This document shows, in pieces, positions 24,595-33,712 of a stretch of DNA of 64,000 bases (position 1 is its first letter; every line of letters begins with the position of its first letter). The DNA comes from Martelella mediterranea DSM 17316 (GTDB lineage Bacteria; Pseudomonadota; Alphaproteobacteria; Rhizobiales; Rhizobiaceae). The stretch lies in NCBI RefSeq assembly GCF_002043005.1, contig NZ_CP020330.1, forward strand, positions 828,501 through 892,500, in the 5' to 3' direction. Below the pieces are notes generated by a model. It worked only from the letters and a program-made list of their open reading frames with translations, searched no databases and was not told the DNA's origin. The translations under genes were made by a program, and so were the position numbers.

Positions 24595-25450
24595 GTCCGT
24601 CGCCGTTCAGATAGGCCTTGAAGGCATCGCCGTAATCGGGGTGCCAGCGCGACAGCGGCGGACGGTTCTCGACGATGTCGCCGATCGCCCACATCATCCG
24701 CTTCTCGTCGGTGGCGCGGTCGACCTCGCCATCGGGGCACAGAATGTAGAAATCGCCCGCCTCCAGGCTTTTCAGCATGAAGTCCACGGTCTGTTCGGGC
24801 GTCCACGCGCCCTCGGGCTTTTCATCGCGGCCATTGGCCGTCAGCGGCGTGAACACGAAACCCGGGATCAGCAGATGCGCCTCGAGCCTGCAGCCTTCGA
24901 TATTGCGCAATTCATGCTGCAGCGCCTCGGTGAACGCCTTCACCCCGGCCTTGGCGACATTATAGGCCGGATTGCCGGGCGGCGTGGTGATGCCCTGCTT
25001 GGAGCCGGTGTTGATGATCATCGCCGGCTCGCCATGGGCGCGCATTTCGGGCGCGAAGATGCGGGTGCCGTTGATGACGCCCGTAAGATTGACGCCGATG
25101 ATCCGGTCCCACGGCATCTGCTTGCCGAAAACGGCGGTGCCGGGCTGGATGCCGGCATTGTTCATCAGCACATGGATGTTGCCGAAGGCGCGGTTCGCGG
25201 CGCACTCGAGCTCCTCCAGTTCCGAGAGATCGGAGACATCGGTGGCATGCGCCAGCGCCTTCACGCCCTTCTTTTCGGCAAGTTCGGCCAGTTCGTCTCC
25301 GGCCCGCTTCAGCTTCTCGCCCTTCAGGTCGGCGATCATGACATTCATGCCGAGTTCGATGAAGGCTTTGGCGGCGGCAAGGCCGATGCCGGATGCGCCG
25401 CCGGTGATGACGGCGGAGTTGCCCGCTTTCAGTGCAGGATGCTGGCTCAT
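24584..25450 (-). CDS. Short-chain dehydrogenase/reductase
   Basis: A 288-residue classical SDR. The cofactor motif is ITGGASGIGLAAAKAF (about residues 15-30), NNAGIQPG lies at about 92-99, and the active-site Tyr-Lys is in PAYNVAKAG (about 157-165) with the expected upstream Ser in NTGSKQG. The last 60 residues (LEAGDFYILCPDGEVDRATDEKRM) are found in SDRs of unknown substrate. It probably oxidises or reduces a hydroxyl/keto compound with NAD(P). It forms a unit with the TfoX-domain gene downstream. Confidence 0.82.
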   Translation of the reverse strand: MSQHPALKAGNSAVITGGASGIGLAAAKAFIELGMNVMIADLKGEKLKRAGDELAELAEKKGVKALAHATDVSDLSELEELECAANRAFGNIHVLMNNAGIQPGTAVFGKQMPWDRIIGVNLTGVINGTRIFAPEMRAHGEPAMIINTGSKQGITTPPGNPAYNVAKAGVKAFTEALQHELRNIEGCRLEAHLLIPGFVFTPLTANGRDEKPEGAWTPEQTVDFMLKSLEAGDFYILCPDGEVDRATDEKRMMWAIGDIVENRPPLSRWHPDYGDAFKAYLNGDGHGH

Positions 25451-25660
25451 GATTTCCTCCCGTTTTCCGCTTTTTGCCGGGTCGCCGGGGCGATTTGGCG
25501 CGCGGTTTGGCTTTGCTCATGACTTTTTGGCAGATGAAACTTCGTGTCAATGCGCAATTTGGCCAGACTGCGCGGCGCTTCGCCACGGTTTTCCTTGCGT
25601 GGCCGCGCAAAGCCGCTAAAACGGCTCACACATTCAAACACCATATGGACCTGAACTCAC

Positions 25661-26881
25661 ATGGCAACGCACAAAGACGTCAAGAAGGTCGTGCTCGCCT
25701 ATTCCGGCGGACTCGACACCTCGATCATCCTGAAATGGCTGCAGACCGAACTCGGCGCTGAAGTCGTCACCTTCACCGCCGATCTCGGCCAGGGCGAGGA
25801 GCTGGAACCGGCGCGCCTGAAGGCCGAGCAGGCGGGCGTGAAGGAAATCTTCATCGAGGATGTGCGCGAGGAATTCGTCCGTGATTTCGTGTTCCCGATG
25901 TTCCGCGCCAATGCCGTCTATGAGGGCGTTTACCTGCTCGGCACCTCGATCGCCCGGCCGCTGATCTCCAAGCACCTGATCGAGATCGCCGAAAAGACCG
26001 GCGCCGACGCGATCGCCCATGGCGCCACCGGCAAGGGCAATGACCAGGTCCGTTTCGAAATGTCGGCCTATGCGCTGAACCCGGATATCAAGATCATCGC
26101 GCCGTGGCGCGACTGGACGTTCAAGAGCCGGACCGACCTTCTGGCATTCGCGGAAAGCCACCAGATCCAGATCGCCAAGAACAAGCGCGGCGAAGCGCCG
26201 TTCTCGGTCGACGCCAACCTGCTGCATTCCTCCTCCGAGGGCCGCGTGCTGGAAGACCCGGCCGTCGAAGCGCCGGAATATGTCCATATGCGCACGGTGT
26301 CCCCGGAGGCTGCCCCCGACAAGGCGACGATCATCAAGGTCGGCTTCGAGAAGGGCGACGCCGTCTCGATTAATGGCGAGCGTCTGAGCCCGGCGACGGT
26401 CCTCGCGAAGCTCAACGATTATGGCCGCGACAACGGCATCGGCCGGCTTGATCTCGTCGAAAACCGCTTCGTCGGCATGAAGTCGCGCGGCGTCTATGAG
26501 ACTCCCGGCGGAACGATCCTTCTGGCCGCTCATCGTGCGATCGAGAGCATCACGCTCGACCGGGGTGCCGCGCACCTCAAGGACGAGCTGATGCCGAAAT
26601 ATGCCGAGCTGATCTATTACGGCTTCTGGTTCTCGCCGGAACGAGCGATGCTGCAGGCCGCGATCGACAAGAGCCAGGAGCATGTCGAGGGCGAGGTGAC
26701 GCTGAAGCTCTACAAGGGCAATGTCATGGTCATCGGCCGCGAGAGCCCGAAATCGCTCTACTCCGAAGCCCTCGTCACCTTCGAGGACGACCACGGCGCC
26801 TACGACCAGAAGGACGCCGCCGGCTTCATCAAGCTCAATGCGCTGCGCCTGAGGACGCTCGCCAAGCGCGACCGGAGCTGA
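25661..26881 (+). CDS. argG: Argininosuccinate synthase
   Basis: A 406-residue ArgG of type 1 length. The ATP pyrophosphatase loop [16 protein letters not shown] is at about residues 10-25, then [13 protein letters not shown], with the citrulline/aspartate-binding region around [15 protein letters not shown]. It condenses citrulline with aspartate using ATP, the penultimate step of arginine synthesis. The gene is monocistronic with a 210-bp upstream gap facing the SDR gene, and a hairpin at 26894-26921 follows the stop. Confidence 0.96.
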   Translation: MATHKDVKKVVLAYSGGLDTSIILKWLQTELGAEVVTFTADLGQGEELEPARLKAEQAGVKEIFIEDVREEFVRDFVFPMFRANAVYEGVYLLGTSIARPLISKHLIEIAEKTGADAIAHGATGKGNDQVRFEMSAYALNPDIKIIAPWRDWTFKSRTDLLAFAESHQIQIAKNKRGEAPFSVDANLLHSSSEGRVLEDPAVEAPEYVHMRTVSPEAAPDKATIIKVGFEKGDAVSINGERLSPATVLAKLNDYGRDNGIGRLDLVENRFVGMKSRGVYETPGGTILLAAHRAIESITLDRGAAHLKDELMPKYAELIYYGFWFSPERAMLQAAIDKSQEHVEGEVTLKLYKGNVMVIGRESPKSLYSEALVTFEDDHGAYDQKDAAGFIKLNALRLRTLAKRDRS

Positions 26882-26893
26882 GCAGTCTTGCAA

Positions 26894-26921
26894 GACGAGG
26901 TGGCAGTCCCGCCGCCTCGTC
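26894..26921. terminator. Hairpin between argG and a convergent membrane-protein gene
   Basis: GACGAGGTGG (26894-26903) pairs with CCGCCTCGTC (26912-26921) with one G-T pair and an 8-base loop. No T-run follows, so termination is inferred from position between convergent genes. Confidence 0.45.
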
Positions 26922-26953
26922 GACCTCCCCTTGGGGATATTACCCAGACGGCG

Positions 26954-27643
26954 TCAGACGAGTTTCTCGAGCGTCACATAGGCTTGGCAGAGCGCGACCG
27001 CGATATAGACATTGACGAACCAGTTGATGACGGCGGTGATTGGAATGATGACGAGCCAGTAGAGCCATATCGCATCGGAGAGTCCGAGCGGGCCGTCAAT
27101 CTGGACGAGCGCGAAACCGATGGCGAGCACCGCCAGCGATAAAAGCGTGAACCGCCATGCAAGGGAGCCGAAACTCGCCTGACCGCGCTTTCGCGCTGCC
27201 CGGAATGTCGGGTTTTGGCCATAGACATATGCCGGGAGCCATGTGCCGAAATAGGCAATACCCCAGACCACGAAAAGCTCGAAAAGCACGGTACTCCCGT
27301 AGATCAGGGCGATGCTGACGTTCACATTCGTCAGGTCGATCAGGGTCACGATGAAAAGCAGCATGGTCGGAATGGCCGCCGACATGGCCACGATGACAAG
27401 GTCGCGCCAGACGAAACCGAACAGTTCCGCAGGCGCGATCCCCGCGCCAGGGCTGAAGGGGTTCAAGGAGGCCTGTCGCAGGAGCCGCCTGTAGATGAGA
27501 AAGAGAACCGCGCTGCTTGCGACGACCTCCAGCAGGCTCGCGATGGCGGCGGGCGCGAGCGAGGGAAGAACCGCCGTCGCGACGATCACGATCGCAAAGA
27601 ACCTGACATTGGCCCGCATGAAATCGAGCGCATTGCGCAACAT
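26954..27643 (-). CDS. Integral membrane protein of unknown function
   Basis: A 229-residue protein with about six hydrophobic segments (for example FFAIVIVATAVLPSLAPAAI, LVIVAMSAAIPTMLLFIVTL, FTLLSLAVLAIGFALV and YWLVIIPITAVINWF). There is no recognisable transport or catalytic motif. A conserved-looking soluble loop, PAYVYGQNPTFRAARKRG, sits between segments four and five. The layout is like the many rhizobial hypothetical membrane proteins with a stalled assignment. It is transcribed alone, convergent to argG. Confidence 0.6.
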   Translation of the reverse strand: MLRNALDFMRANVRFFAIVIVATAVLPSLAPAAIASLLEVVASSAVLFLIYRRLLRQASLNPFSPGAGIAPAELFGFVWRDLVIVAMSAAIPTMLLFIVTLIDLTNVNVSIALIYGSTVLFELFVVWGIAYFGTWLPAYVYGQNPTFRAARKRGQASFGSLAWRFTLLSLAVLAIGFALVQIDGPLGLSDAIWLYWLVIIPITAVINWFVNVYIAVALCQAYVTLEKLV

Positions 27644-27719
27644 GATCTGTGCCCCCGGAATGACGATCTCAACCTTAGCGGGCTTGCGCGGGGAATACCA
27701 GTAAAAGGCGATATGTCCG

Positions 27720-29015
27720 TTATTTTATCGCTGCGGAACGCTGGGGGTCCTTGTTCCAGTCATCGCCGGCTGCAGGCGGTTCGGCCGGCTCCCGGATTTC
27801 CGGAGTTGCCGGCTCCCGCGTTTCGATCAGGCGGAGCCAGAGATAGCAGGCGACGGCGATCGCGCCCATTGCCGGCACCATGATCTGCATGGCCAGTACC
27901 GGGGAACCGAGAAGGGCGGCGATCATGCCGGTGACGAGGCCGGAGCCCATCTGCATGAAGCCCATCATCGCCGAGGCCGAGCCGGCGATATCTGGAAATG
28001 GCAGCAGCGCGGCGTTGGTGATATAGGGTATCAGGAAGGCGATGCCGAAGGCGAAGCAGCCGACCGGCAGCATCACCGAAAGATAGGAGATCGGCAGAAC
28101 CTCCGTGGAAATGGCAAGCGCGACCGCGCCGATGCCGACGAAGGAAAGGCCGAAGGCCACCTGCGCCTTCGACGTGAACCAGCGAAGCAGGATGCGGAAG
28201 ACCACCGAGCCGGAAAAATAGCAGCCGGTCTGCATCAGCATGCCGATGCCGAATTGTGATGGCGTCAGGCCCGCAAGATTGATCATCACGAAGGGCAGGA
28301 TCGATGCCAGCGCGTAGAGCGACCCGGTCGAGGTTGCGATGATCAGGGAGGAGGCCATGAAATGCTGGCTGCGCAACAGCCGGCCATAGGCCTTCAGCAG
28401 CGGCAACGGCCTGGCCTTGGCGCGATCCGGCTTGCCGGTCTCCTCCATCAGCAGCAGCACCAGCGCGCCGAGCGTGAGGCCGAAACCGATCATGGCGACA
28501 AAGATCGCCTTCCAGCCAATGAGATAAAGGATGATGCCGCCGAATGTCGGCGCGATCGCCGGGCCGACAGCGAGCATGATGCCGAGCATGTTGAGTATCC
28601 GCGAGGCCGGCTCGCCGGTGAACTGGTCGCGCACGATCGCGCGGCCGACGGTCAGCCCCACCGAAGCGCCGATGCCTTGCACCAGCCGGCCCGCCAGCAG
28701 CATCGACACGCTGCCCGCGAAGGCGGCGAGGATGCTGCCGAGCAGATAAAGCGCCAGAAACCACACAACCGTGCGCCGCCGCCCGAACGCATCCGACAGC
28801 GGTCCGGTGGCGAGCATCGCGAAGGCGAAGCCGCCGAAATAGAACGACAGCGACAGCTTGATCGCCGCATCCGTGGTGGCGAAGGCCTCCGTCAGCGCCG
28901 GCATGGCGGGCGTATAGAGCGACAGCGAAATCGGCCCGAGCATGGAGAGCGCCGCGCCCAGCACGCTTGTGCGTCCTTCGCTCATCAACGGTCGGGTTGC
29001 GGAATTCTGGCTCAT
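27720..29015 (-). CDS. MFS drug-resistance transporter, Bcr/CflA type
   Basis: A 431-residue, 12-helix major facilitator. LYTPAMPALTEAF in helix 1, the A-motif GPLSDAFGRRRTVV between helices 2 and 3 and LVQGIGASVGLTVGRAIVRD in helix 4 mark the DHA1 Bcr/CflA group, proton-driven exporters of bicyclomycin, chloramphenicol-like drugs or metabolites. A polar C-terminal tail of about 45 residues follows helix 12. The ATG lies 14 bp after the MarR stop, so the two form an operon and the transporter is the probable MarR target. An in-frame ATG eleven codons on is an alternative start. Confidence 0.85.
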   Translation of the reverse strand: MSQNSATRPLMSEGRTSVLGAALSMLGPISLSLYTPAMPALTEAFATTDAAIKLSLSFYFGGFAFAMLATGPLSDAFGRRRTVVWFLALYLLGSILAAFAGSVSMLLAGRLVQGIGASVGLTVGRAIVRDQFTGEPASRILNMLGIMLAVGPAIAPTFGGIILYLIGWKAIFVAMIGFGLTLGALVLLLMEETGKPDRAKARPLPLLKAYGRLLRSQHFMASSLIIATSTGSLYALASILPFVMINLAGLTPSQFGIGMLMQTGCYFSGSVVFRILLRWFTSKAQVAFGLSFVGIGAVALAISTEVLPISYLSVMLPVGCFAFGIAFLIPYITNAALLPFPDIAGSASAMMGFMQMGSGLVTGMIAALLGSPVLAMQIMVPAMGAIAVACYLWLRLIETREPATPEIREPAEPPAAGDDWNKDPQRSAAIK

Positions 29016-29029
29016 CGTCGCGTCATCTC

Positions 29030-29467
29030 TCACAGTCGCGCGAAATTGTTGCGCATGGTTCTGAGCGCCCGTGAAAGCGCCTGCCTGTCGCCTTCGGGAA
29101 GGTCTGTCTGCAGGCGCGCCAGCAGATCGTCGGAATGCGCGCGGATGGCGGATACCACGGCGTCGGCTTTCTCGGTCGTGGTCACGCATTTGGCGCGTCC
29201 ATCTCTCGGGTCGGCGGTGCGCTTTATCAGCCCTGCCTTTTCCAGCCCGTCGACATAGCGCGACAGCGTCATCGGCTCGATGCCGAGCGCCACCGCGATC
29301 TCGCTCTGCCGGCCACCGTTGATGGCAGCGATGCGGGCAAGCGCGCGCGCCTCGCCAGGCGTCACGCCGAGCCCGCTTTTCGCGATCTCGCGTTCGAAGG
29401 CCGCGCGAAACAGCCGTGCGACGTCGTTCAGCAGGAAACCGATCCTGTCGGTCGGTGCTTGCGTCAT
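29030..29467 (-). CDS. MarR-family transcriptional regulator
   Basis: A 145-residue winged-helix protein. The recognition region is GGRQSEIAVALGIEPMTLSRYVDGLEKAGLI, with the wing TADPRDGRAKCVTTTEKA (about residues 85-102) containing the usual D-x-R. MarR proteins repress adjacent efflux genes and let go on binding phenolic or similar ligands. A perfect 13-bp palindrome at 29496-29508, 29 bp upstream of the start, is a likely autoregulatory operator. Confidence 0.87.
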   Translation of the reverse strand: MTQAPTDRIGFLLNDVARLFRAAFEREIAKSGLGVTPGEARALARIAAINGGRQSEIAVALGIEPMTLSRYVDGLEKAGLIKRTADPRDGRAKCVTTTEKADAVVSAIRAHSDDLLARLQTDLPEGDRQALSRALRTMRNNFARL

Positions 29468-29495
29468 TGGGGTTTTCTCGTGGTCGGCAATTTAA

Positions 29496-29508
29496 TAAGC
29501 ATTGCTTA
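29496..29508. promoter_or_regulatory. Palindromic operator candidate for the MarR regulator
   Basis: TAAGCATTGCTTA is a perfect palindrome around a central T, in an AT-rich stretch between the MarR gene and the divergent peptidase gene. Size and position fit a MarR dimer site. Confidence 0.5.
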
Positions 29509-29605
29509 CTATTTTTTAAGCGGTCGATCAAGGCCCTTGCCTTGAAGCCGCGTCTGCCGCACACACATGATAGGCCGCCAGCCAGCATGAAAGGACCGAT
29601 GCGAC

Positions 29606-31663
29606 ATGACCGATACGATCAACAGCGCTCTCATCCGCTGGGAGGGTTTTGCGGGCCTGCCCGAATTCGACCGCATCGCGGACGGCGATTTCACTGCTGC
29701 CTTCGACTGGGCGATGGCCGACCATAATCGCGAGATCGACGCGATCGCGGCCAATCCGGATGCCCCCGATTTCGCCAACACGGTCGATGCGCTGGAGGTT
29801 TCCGGCGATGCGCTGTCGCGGGTCAGTGCGGTGTTCTTCACGCGCGCAGGCGCCGACACCAATCCCGAGATCCAGAAGATCGAGCGCGAGATCGTGCCGA
29901 AGCTCTCCAGCCACTATTCCGCGATCGGCGCCAACAAGGCGCTGTTCCAGCGCATCGACACGCTCTGGCAGGCGCGCGAGGGGCTGGGGCTCACCGGTGA
30001 GCAATGGCGTGTGCTGGAGCGCCACTGGAAGGGCTTCGTCCGCTCCGGCGCGCAGCTTGAGGGCGCGGAGCAGGAACGGCTTGCCGCCGTCAACCGCCGG
30101 CTTGCCGAACTCGGCGCGGCCTTCGGCCAGAACGTGCTGGCCGACGAAAGCGACTGGGCGATGTTTCTGACGCAGGAAGACGAGCTTGCCGGCCTTCCCG
30201 ATTTTCTGATCGACGCGATGGCGGGCGCGGCCAGCGAGCGCGGCCGCGAGGGCGCGTATGCCGTCACCTTGTCGCGCTCGATCGTAGAGCCGTTCCTTAC
30301 GCTCTCGGCCCGTCGCGACCTGCGTGAAAAGGCATTCAAGGCCTGGACCGCACGCGGCCTGTCCGGCGGGGAGCACGACAACCGCGACATCATGAAGGAA
30401 ACGCTGGCGCTGCGCGCGGAAAAGGCTGCACTTCTCGGCTATGAGAATTTCGCCGCGCTGAAGCTCGACAACACCATGGCCAAGACCGCGAACGCCGTCG
30501 ATGCGCTGCTGATGGATGTCTGGGAAAAGGCCGTGAAGGCGGCGGCGGCCGATGAGGCGGAACTGCGAGAGCTTGCCGCCGAGGAAGGTTACAACGGCGA
30601 GATCGAGGCCTGGGACTGGCGCTATTACGCCGAGAAGCTCAAGGCCCGGAAATTTGATTTCTCCGAAAGCGAGGTGAAGCCCTATCTTCAGCTCGAAAAG
30701 ATCATCGAGGCCTGTTTTGCCGTGGCCGAGCGCCTGTTCGGCATTCGCGCCGTGGCGAAGCCGGATGTGAAGGCCTATCATCCGGATGTGCGGGTCTATG
30801 AAATCCGCAATGCCGATGACGAGCTGATCGCGCTTTTCCTCGGCGATTATTTCAACCGCACCTCGAAGCGCTCCGGCGCGTGGATGAACGCACTGCAGAG
30901 CCAGCACCGGCTGACCCTGCCGAATGGCGAGCAGGGCGAAATCCCGATCGTCATCAATGTCTGCAACTTCGCCAAGCCCGCCGCCGGAAAGCCGGCGCTG
31001 CTGTCGCTCGACGACGCCCGCACGCTGTTCCACGAATTCGGCCATGCGCTCCACGGCATGCTGTCGGATGTCACCTACCCGTCCGTCTCGGGCACCGGCG
31101 TCGACCGCGATTTCGTCGAACTGCCCTCACAGCTCTACGAACACTGGCTGACCACGCCGGAGGTGCTGAAGACCTATGCGCTGCACGCCGAAACCGGAGA
31201 GGCGATGCCGGAGGCGCTGATGGACAAGGTGCTTTCCGCCGCGACCTTCGGTCAGGCCTTCGCGACCGTCGAATACACCGCCTGCGCGATTGTCGACATG
31301 CGCCTTCACACCGCCGAACACCCGCCGGCCGATCCGGTGGCGTTCCAGGATGGGGTGCTCAATGCGATCGGCATGCCCAAGGCGATCGCGATGCGCCACG
31401 CGATCCCGCATTTCCTGCACATCTTCGCAGGCGATGGCTATTCGGCAGGATATTATTCCTACATGTGGTCCGAAGTGCTCGACGCCGACGCCTTTGAAGC
31501 CTTCGAGGAGGCGGGCAACGTCTTCGATCCGGCAACCGCCGGCAAGCTCAAGTCTGAAATCCTCACCAAGGGCGGATCGGTCGCGCCGGAAGCGGCCTAT
31601 CAGGCGTTTCGCGGCCGCATGCCCGGCCCCGAGGCTATGCTGAAGGGACGCGGGCTGGTGTAA
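29606..31663 (+). CDS. dcp: M3-family metallopeptidase (dipeptidyl carboxypeptidase Dcp-like)
   Basis: A 685-residue zinc peptidase. The HExxH zinc site is LFHEFGHALHGML, about residues 475-487, followed by the third-ligand region with FVELPSQLYEHW. The length and GTGVDRDFVELPSQ context fit dipeptidyl carboxypeptidase (Dcp) or oligopeptidase A; both remove or cut short peptides in the cytoplasm or periplasm. No signal peptide is seen, so it is probably cytoplasmic. AAAGGA precedes the ATG. It is divergent from the MarR gene. Confidence 0.88.
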   Translation: MTDTINSALIRWEGFAGLPEFDRIADGDFTAAFDWAMADHNREIDAIAANPDAPDFANTVDALEVSGDALSRVSAVFFTRAGADTNPEIQKIEREIVPKLSSHYSAIGANKALFQRIDTLWQAREGLGLTGEQWRVLERHWKGFVRSGAQLEGAEQERLAAVNRRLAELGAAFGQNVLADESDWAMFLTQEDELAGLPDFLIDAMAGAASERGREGAYAVTLSRSIVEPFLTLSARRDLREKAFKAWTARGLSGGEHDNRDIMKETLALRAEKAALLGYENFAALKLDNTMAKTANAVDALLMDVWEKAVKAAAADEAELRELAAEEGYNGEIEAWDWRYYAEKLKARKFDFSESEVKPYLQLEKIIEACFAVAERLFGIRAVAKPDVKAYHPDVRVYEIRNADDELIALFLGDYFNRTSKRSGAWMNALQSQHRLTLPNGEQGEIPIVINVCNFAKPAAGKPALLSLDDARTLFHEFGHALHGMLSDVTYPSVSGTGVDRDFVELPSQLYEHWLTTPEVLKTYALHAETGEAMPEALMDKVLSAATFGQAFATVEYTACAIVDMRLHTAEHPPADPVAFQDGVLNAIGMPKAIAMRHAIPHFLHIFAGDGYSAGYYSYMWSEVLDADAFEAFEEAGNVFDPATAGKLKSEILTKGGSVAPEAAYQAFRGRMPGPEAMLKGRGLV

Positions 31664-31679
31664 GTTACCAGACGGCGGA

Positions 31680-32606
31680 TCAAAGCCCGATTTCGTGGGC
31701 GAAGGGCGGATTGGCGCCGGCGCGCGAGACGGTGACGGCGGCGGCCTTTGCGCCAAGCGCCAGCGCGTCGCGGATGGCGTTGGCGGAAAGCGTCCTCACC
31801 TTGTCCTTGGTCAGCAGGCCGGCGAGGTCGAGCGAGGCGAGGATGCCGGCATCGAAGGTGTCGCCGGCGCCGACGGTGTCGACCACCTCGACCTTTTCGC
31901 TCGCCACCTCGACCTTTTCCGTGGCTGTATAGCCGATCGTGCTGTCGCTGCCGCGGGTGACGACGACGAGGCTGGCGCCGGCCGCAATCCAGTGGCGGGC
32001 CTTGTCGTCGAGCGAGCCTTCGAGCCCGAACCAGTCGAGATCCTCGTCGGAGAATTTCAGAATATCGGCCTTCGCCGCCATCCGCTCGATTCGGGCGCGG
32101 TGCTTGTCGGCGTCGGTGATGAAGCTCGGGCGGATGTTGGGGTCGAGCGAGATCACGCGCTTTTCCGCCTCGCGCATCAACAGCGCCTCATAGGTCGAGC
32201 CGCAGGGCTCCGGGATCAGGCTGATCGCGCCGAAATGCATGGCGCGGCAGTCATCGCCGATTTCCGGCAGGTCGGCCTCGGTGATCATCCGGCCGGCGGT
32301 GTTCTCGTCATAGAAGGCGTAGCTCGCCGCACCGTTCACCAGCTTGACGAAGGCCAGCGTGGTGGGGCGGTCGGAGGTCGCGACATAGGAATGGTCGACA
32401 TTGGAGGCGTCGAGCTTTTCGCGGATGATATCGCCCATCAGGTCCGATGACAGGCCGGAGAAGAAGCCGGTTGGCCGGCCGAGCCTTGCGAGCGCCACCG
32501 CCGTGTTGCAGACCGCGCCGCCGGCATAGGGCGAAAACGCCGGCTCGCCCTTTGTGGTCTCACGGGGCAGCATGTCGATAAGGGCTTCGCCGCAGCACAG
32601 AATCAT
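31680..32606 (-). CDS. PfkB-family carbohydrate kinase (fructokinase-like)
   Basis: A 308-residue ribokinase-fold sugar kinase. The start ILCCGEALIDMLP and the sugar-binding part with AGGAVCNTAVALARLGRPTGF are PfkB signature 1, and DTVGAGDTFDAGILASL (about residues 245-261) is signature 2 with the catalytic Asp. The pattern is that of rhizobial fructokinases, which make fructose 6-phosphate, but the substrate cannot be proved from sequence. It sits 29 bp downstream of pyrE on the minus strand and is convergent to the M3 peptidase. Confidence 0.82.
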   Translation of the reverse strand: MILCCGEALIDMLPRETTKGEPAFSPYAGGAVCNTAVALARLGRPTGFFSGLSSDLMGDIIREKLDASNVDHSYVATSDRPTTLAFVKLVNGAASYAFYDENTAGRMITEADLPEIGDDCRAMHFGAISLIPEPCGSTYEALLMREAEKRVISLDPNIRPSFITDADKHRARIERMAAKADILKFSDEDLDWFGLEGSLDDKARHWIAAGASLVVVTRGSDSTIGYTATEKVEVASEKVEVVDTVGAGDTFDAGILASLDLAGLLTKDKVRTLSANAIRDALALGAKAAAVTVSRAGANPPFAHEIGL

Positions 32607-32635
32607 TATGTTCTCCCAGTTGTTTTCAGCGCGTC

Positions 32636-33331
32636 TCAGGCGGACAGTCGGTCGACGCCGCCGCGCGCCTTCGACCAGGCCATCGGCTGGTCGAGAAAAT
32701 CGGCGACGGAATCGAGCGCCTTGTCATCGAACAGTTTCTTCTCCCGCGCCACCGCCAGCACGTTCTGCCATGTCGCGATATAATGAAGGTCAACGCCGCC
32801 ATCGGCGAAACGTTTCCCGGCCTCGGCGAAAATATCGTAGTAGAACAGCGCCATGCCGTGATTGACGATGCCGCCGGCATTGCGGATCGCGTCGATGAAG
32901 TTGAACATCGAGCCGCCGGCCGTGGTCAGGTCCTCGATCACCAACACCCGCGCGCCTTCCGGCATATGGCCCTCGATCTGCGCGTTCTTGCCATAGCCCT
33001 TCGGCTTCTTGCGGCAGTAGATCATCGGCAGGTCGAGGCGTTCGGCCAGAAAGGCGGCGAAGGGAATGCCCGCGGTCTCGCCGCCGGCCACGCAGTCGAA
33101 CTGCTCGAAGCCGGCCTCGGCCATGATCTTCGCGGCCGCGAAATCCATCAGGGTGGAGCGGATGCGCGGAAACGAGATCAGCCGGCGGCAGTCGATATAG
33201 ACCGGGCTCACCAGGCCGGAGGAGAGCTTGTAGGGCTCGTCGGGCGAAAAATGCACCGCCTCGATTTCCCACAGCATCCGGGCCATCAGGTCGGCCATCA
33301 CTTGCGGCTCGGCAAAACTCGCGCTGGTCAT
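32636..33331 (-). CDS. pyrE: Orotate phosphoribosyltransferase
   Basis: A 231-residue type I phosphoribosyltransferase. The PRPP-binding motif is [15 protein letters not shown] (about residues 125-139). Upstream lie [16 protein letters not shown], which places the orotate site, and the flexible-loop region [17 protein letters not shown]. PyrE makes orotidine 5'-phosphate in pyrimidine synthesis. The start at 33331 has AAAGGA 8 bp upstream; the frame runs open for another 1.2 kb upstream but without similarity. An 11-bp tandem repeat lies just upstream at 33355-33397. Confidence 0.92.
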   Translation of the reverse strand: MTSASFAEPQVMADLMARMLWEIEAVHFSPDEPYKLSSGLVSPVYIDCRRLISFPRIRSTLMDFAAAKIMAEAGFEQFDCVAGGETAGIPFAAFLAERLDLPMIYCRKKPKGYGKNAQIEGHMPEGARVLVIEDLTTAGGSMFNFIDAIRNAGGIVNHGMALFYYDIFAEAGKRFADGGVDLHYIATWQNVLAVAREKKLFDDKALDSVADFLDQPMAWSKARGGVDRLSA

Positions 33332-33712
33332 CTCGGTTCCTTTCGTCTGGCCGCCCTGTCTGTGGCCTGTCTGTGGCTTGTCCGTGCCCTGTCCGGAGGG
33401 AAAAATCAATCGCCTGCCGCGGAAAGAGAGGGGGGCGGCGGGCCGAAGATAGCGAAATGGCGGGCCGCTGCAATGATGTTGGCCGGTTTTCAGGAATTTC
33501 CAACAGTGAAGAGCGAGGGCGTGGGGTGGGGCTCGACGACCTATAATCTCCTCTCCGGGCGGAGAGGTCGCTATTGCAAGGGCCCTGCAAAGCGGAGGCC
33601 TGCGACTGTTCTCGGTCCTGCCCCGCCATCCCCCGATTATTTTCCCGTCATCAATATTCCTGTTACAAAATGCGTATAGTAGGCGCAGTTCAGGAGATTT
33701 CGGGAGCATCGG
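33332..33712. other. pyrE-phoR intergenic region
   Basis: A 381-bp gap between divergent pyrE and phoR with no plausible gene. It contains the 11-bp tandem repeat (33355-33397), a hairpin CCTCTCC-gggc-GGAGAGG at 33550-33567, and a near-palindrome around GGGCCC at about 33575-33592. The hairpin and its flank (CCTATAATCTCC...GGTCGC) weakly resemble one arm of the inverted repeat at 5305-5456; that relation is uncertain. Promoters for both genes must lie here. Confidence 0.5.
33355..33397. repeat. Four tandem copies of an 11-bp repeat in the pyrE leader
   Basis: Unit CCTGTCTGTGG occurs at 33355 and 33366 exactly, then as CTTGTCCGTGC at 33377 and CCTGTCCGGAG at 33388. The repeat lies 24 bp upstream of the pyrE start. 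The 11-bp period with a TGTC core in each unit recalls Pho box spacing, but the AT-rich spacers of a true Pho box are missing. Confidence 0.6.

Noticed and set aside
33550..33592. A second copy of the 5305-5456 repeat in the pyrE-phoR gap
   Set aside because: The resemblance is limited to one hairpin and a few flanking bases; too weak to call a copy.
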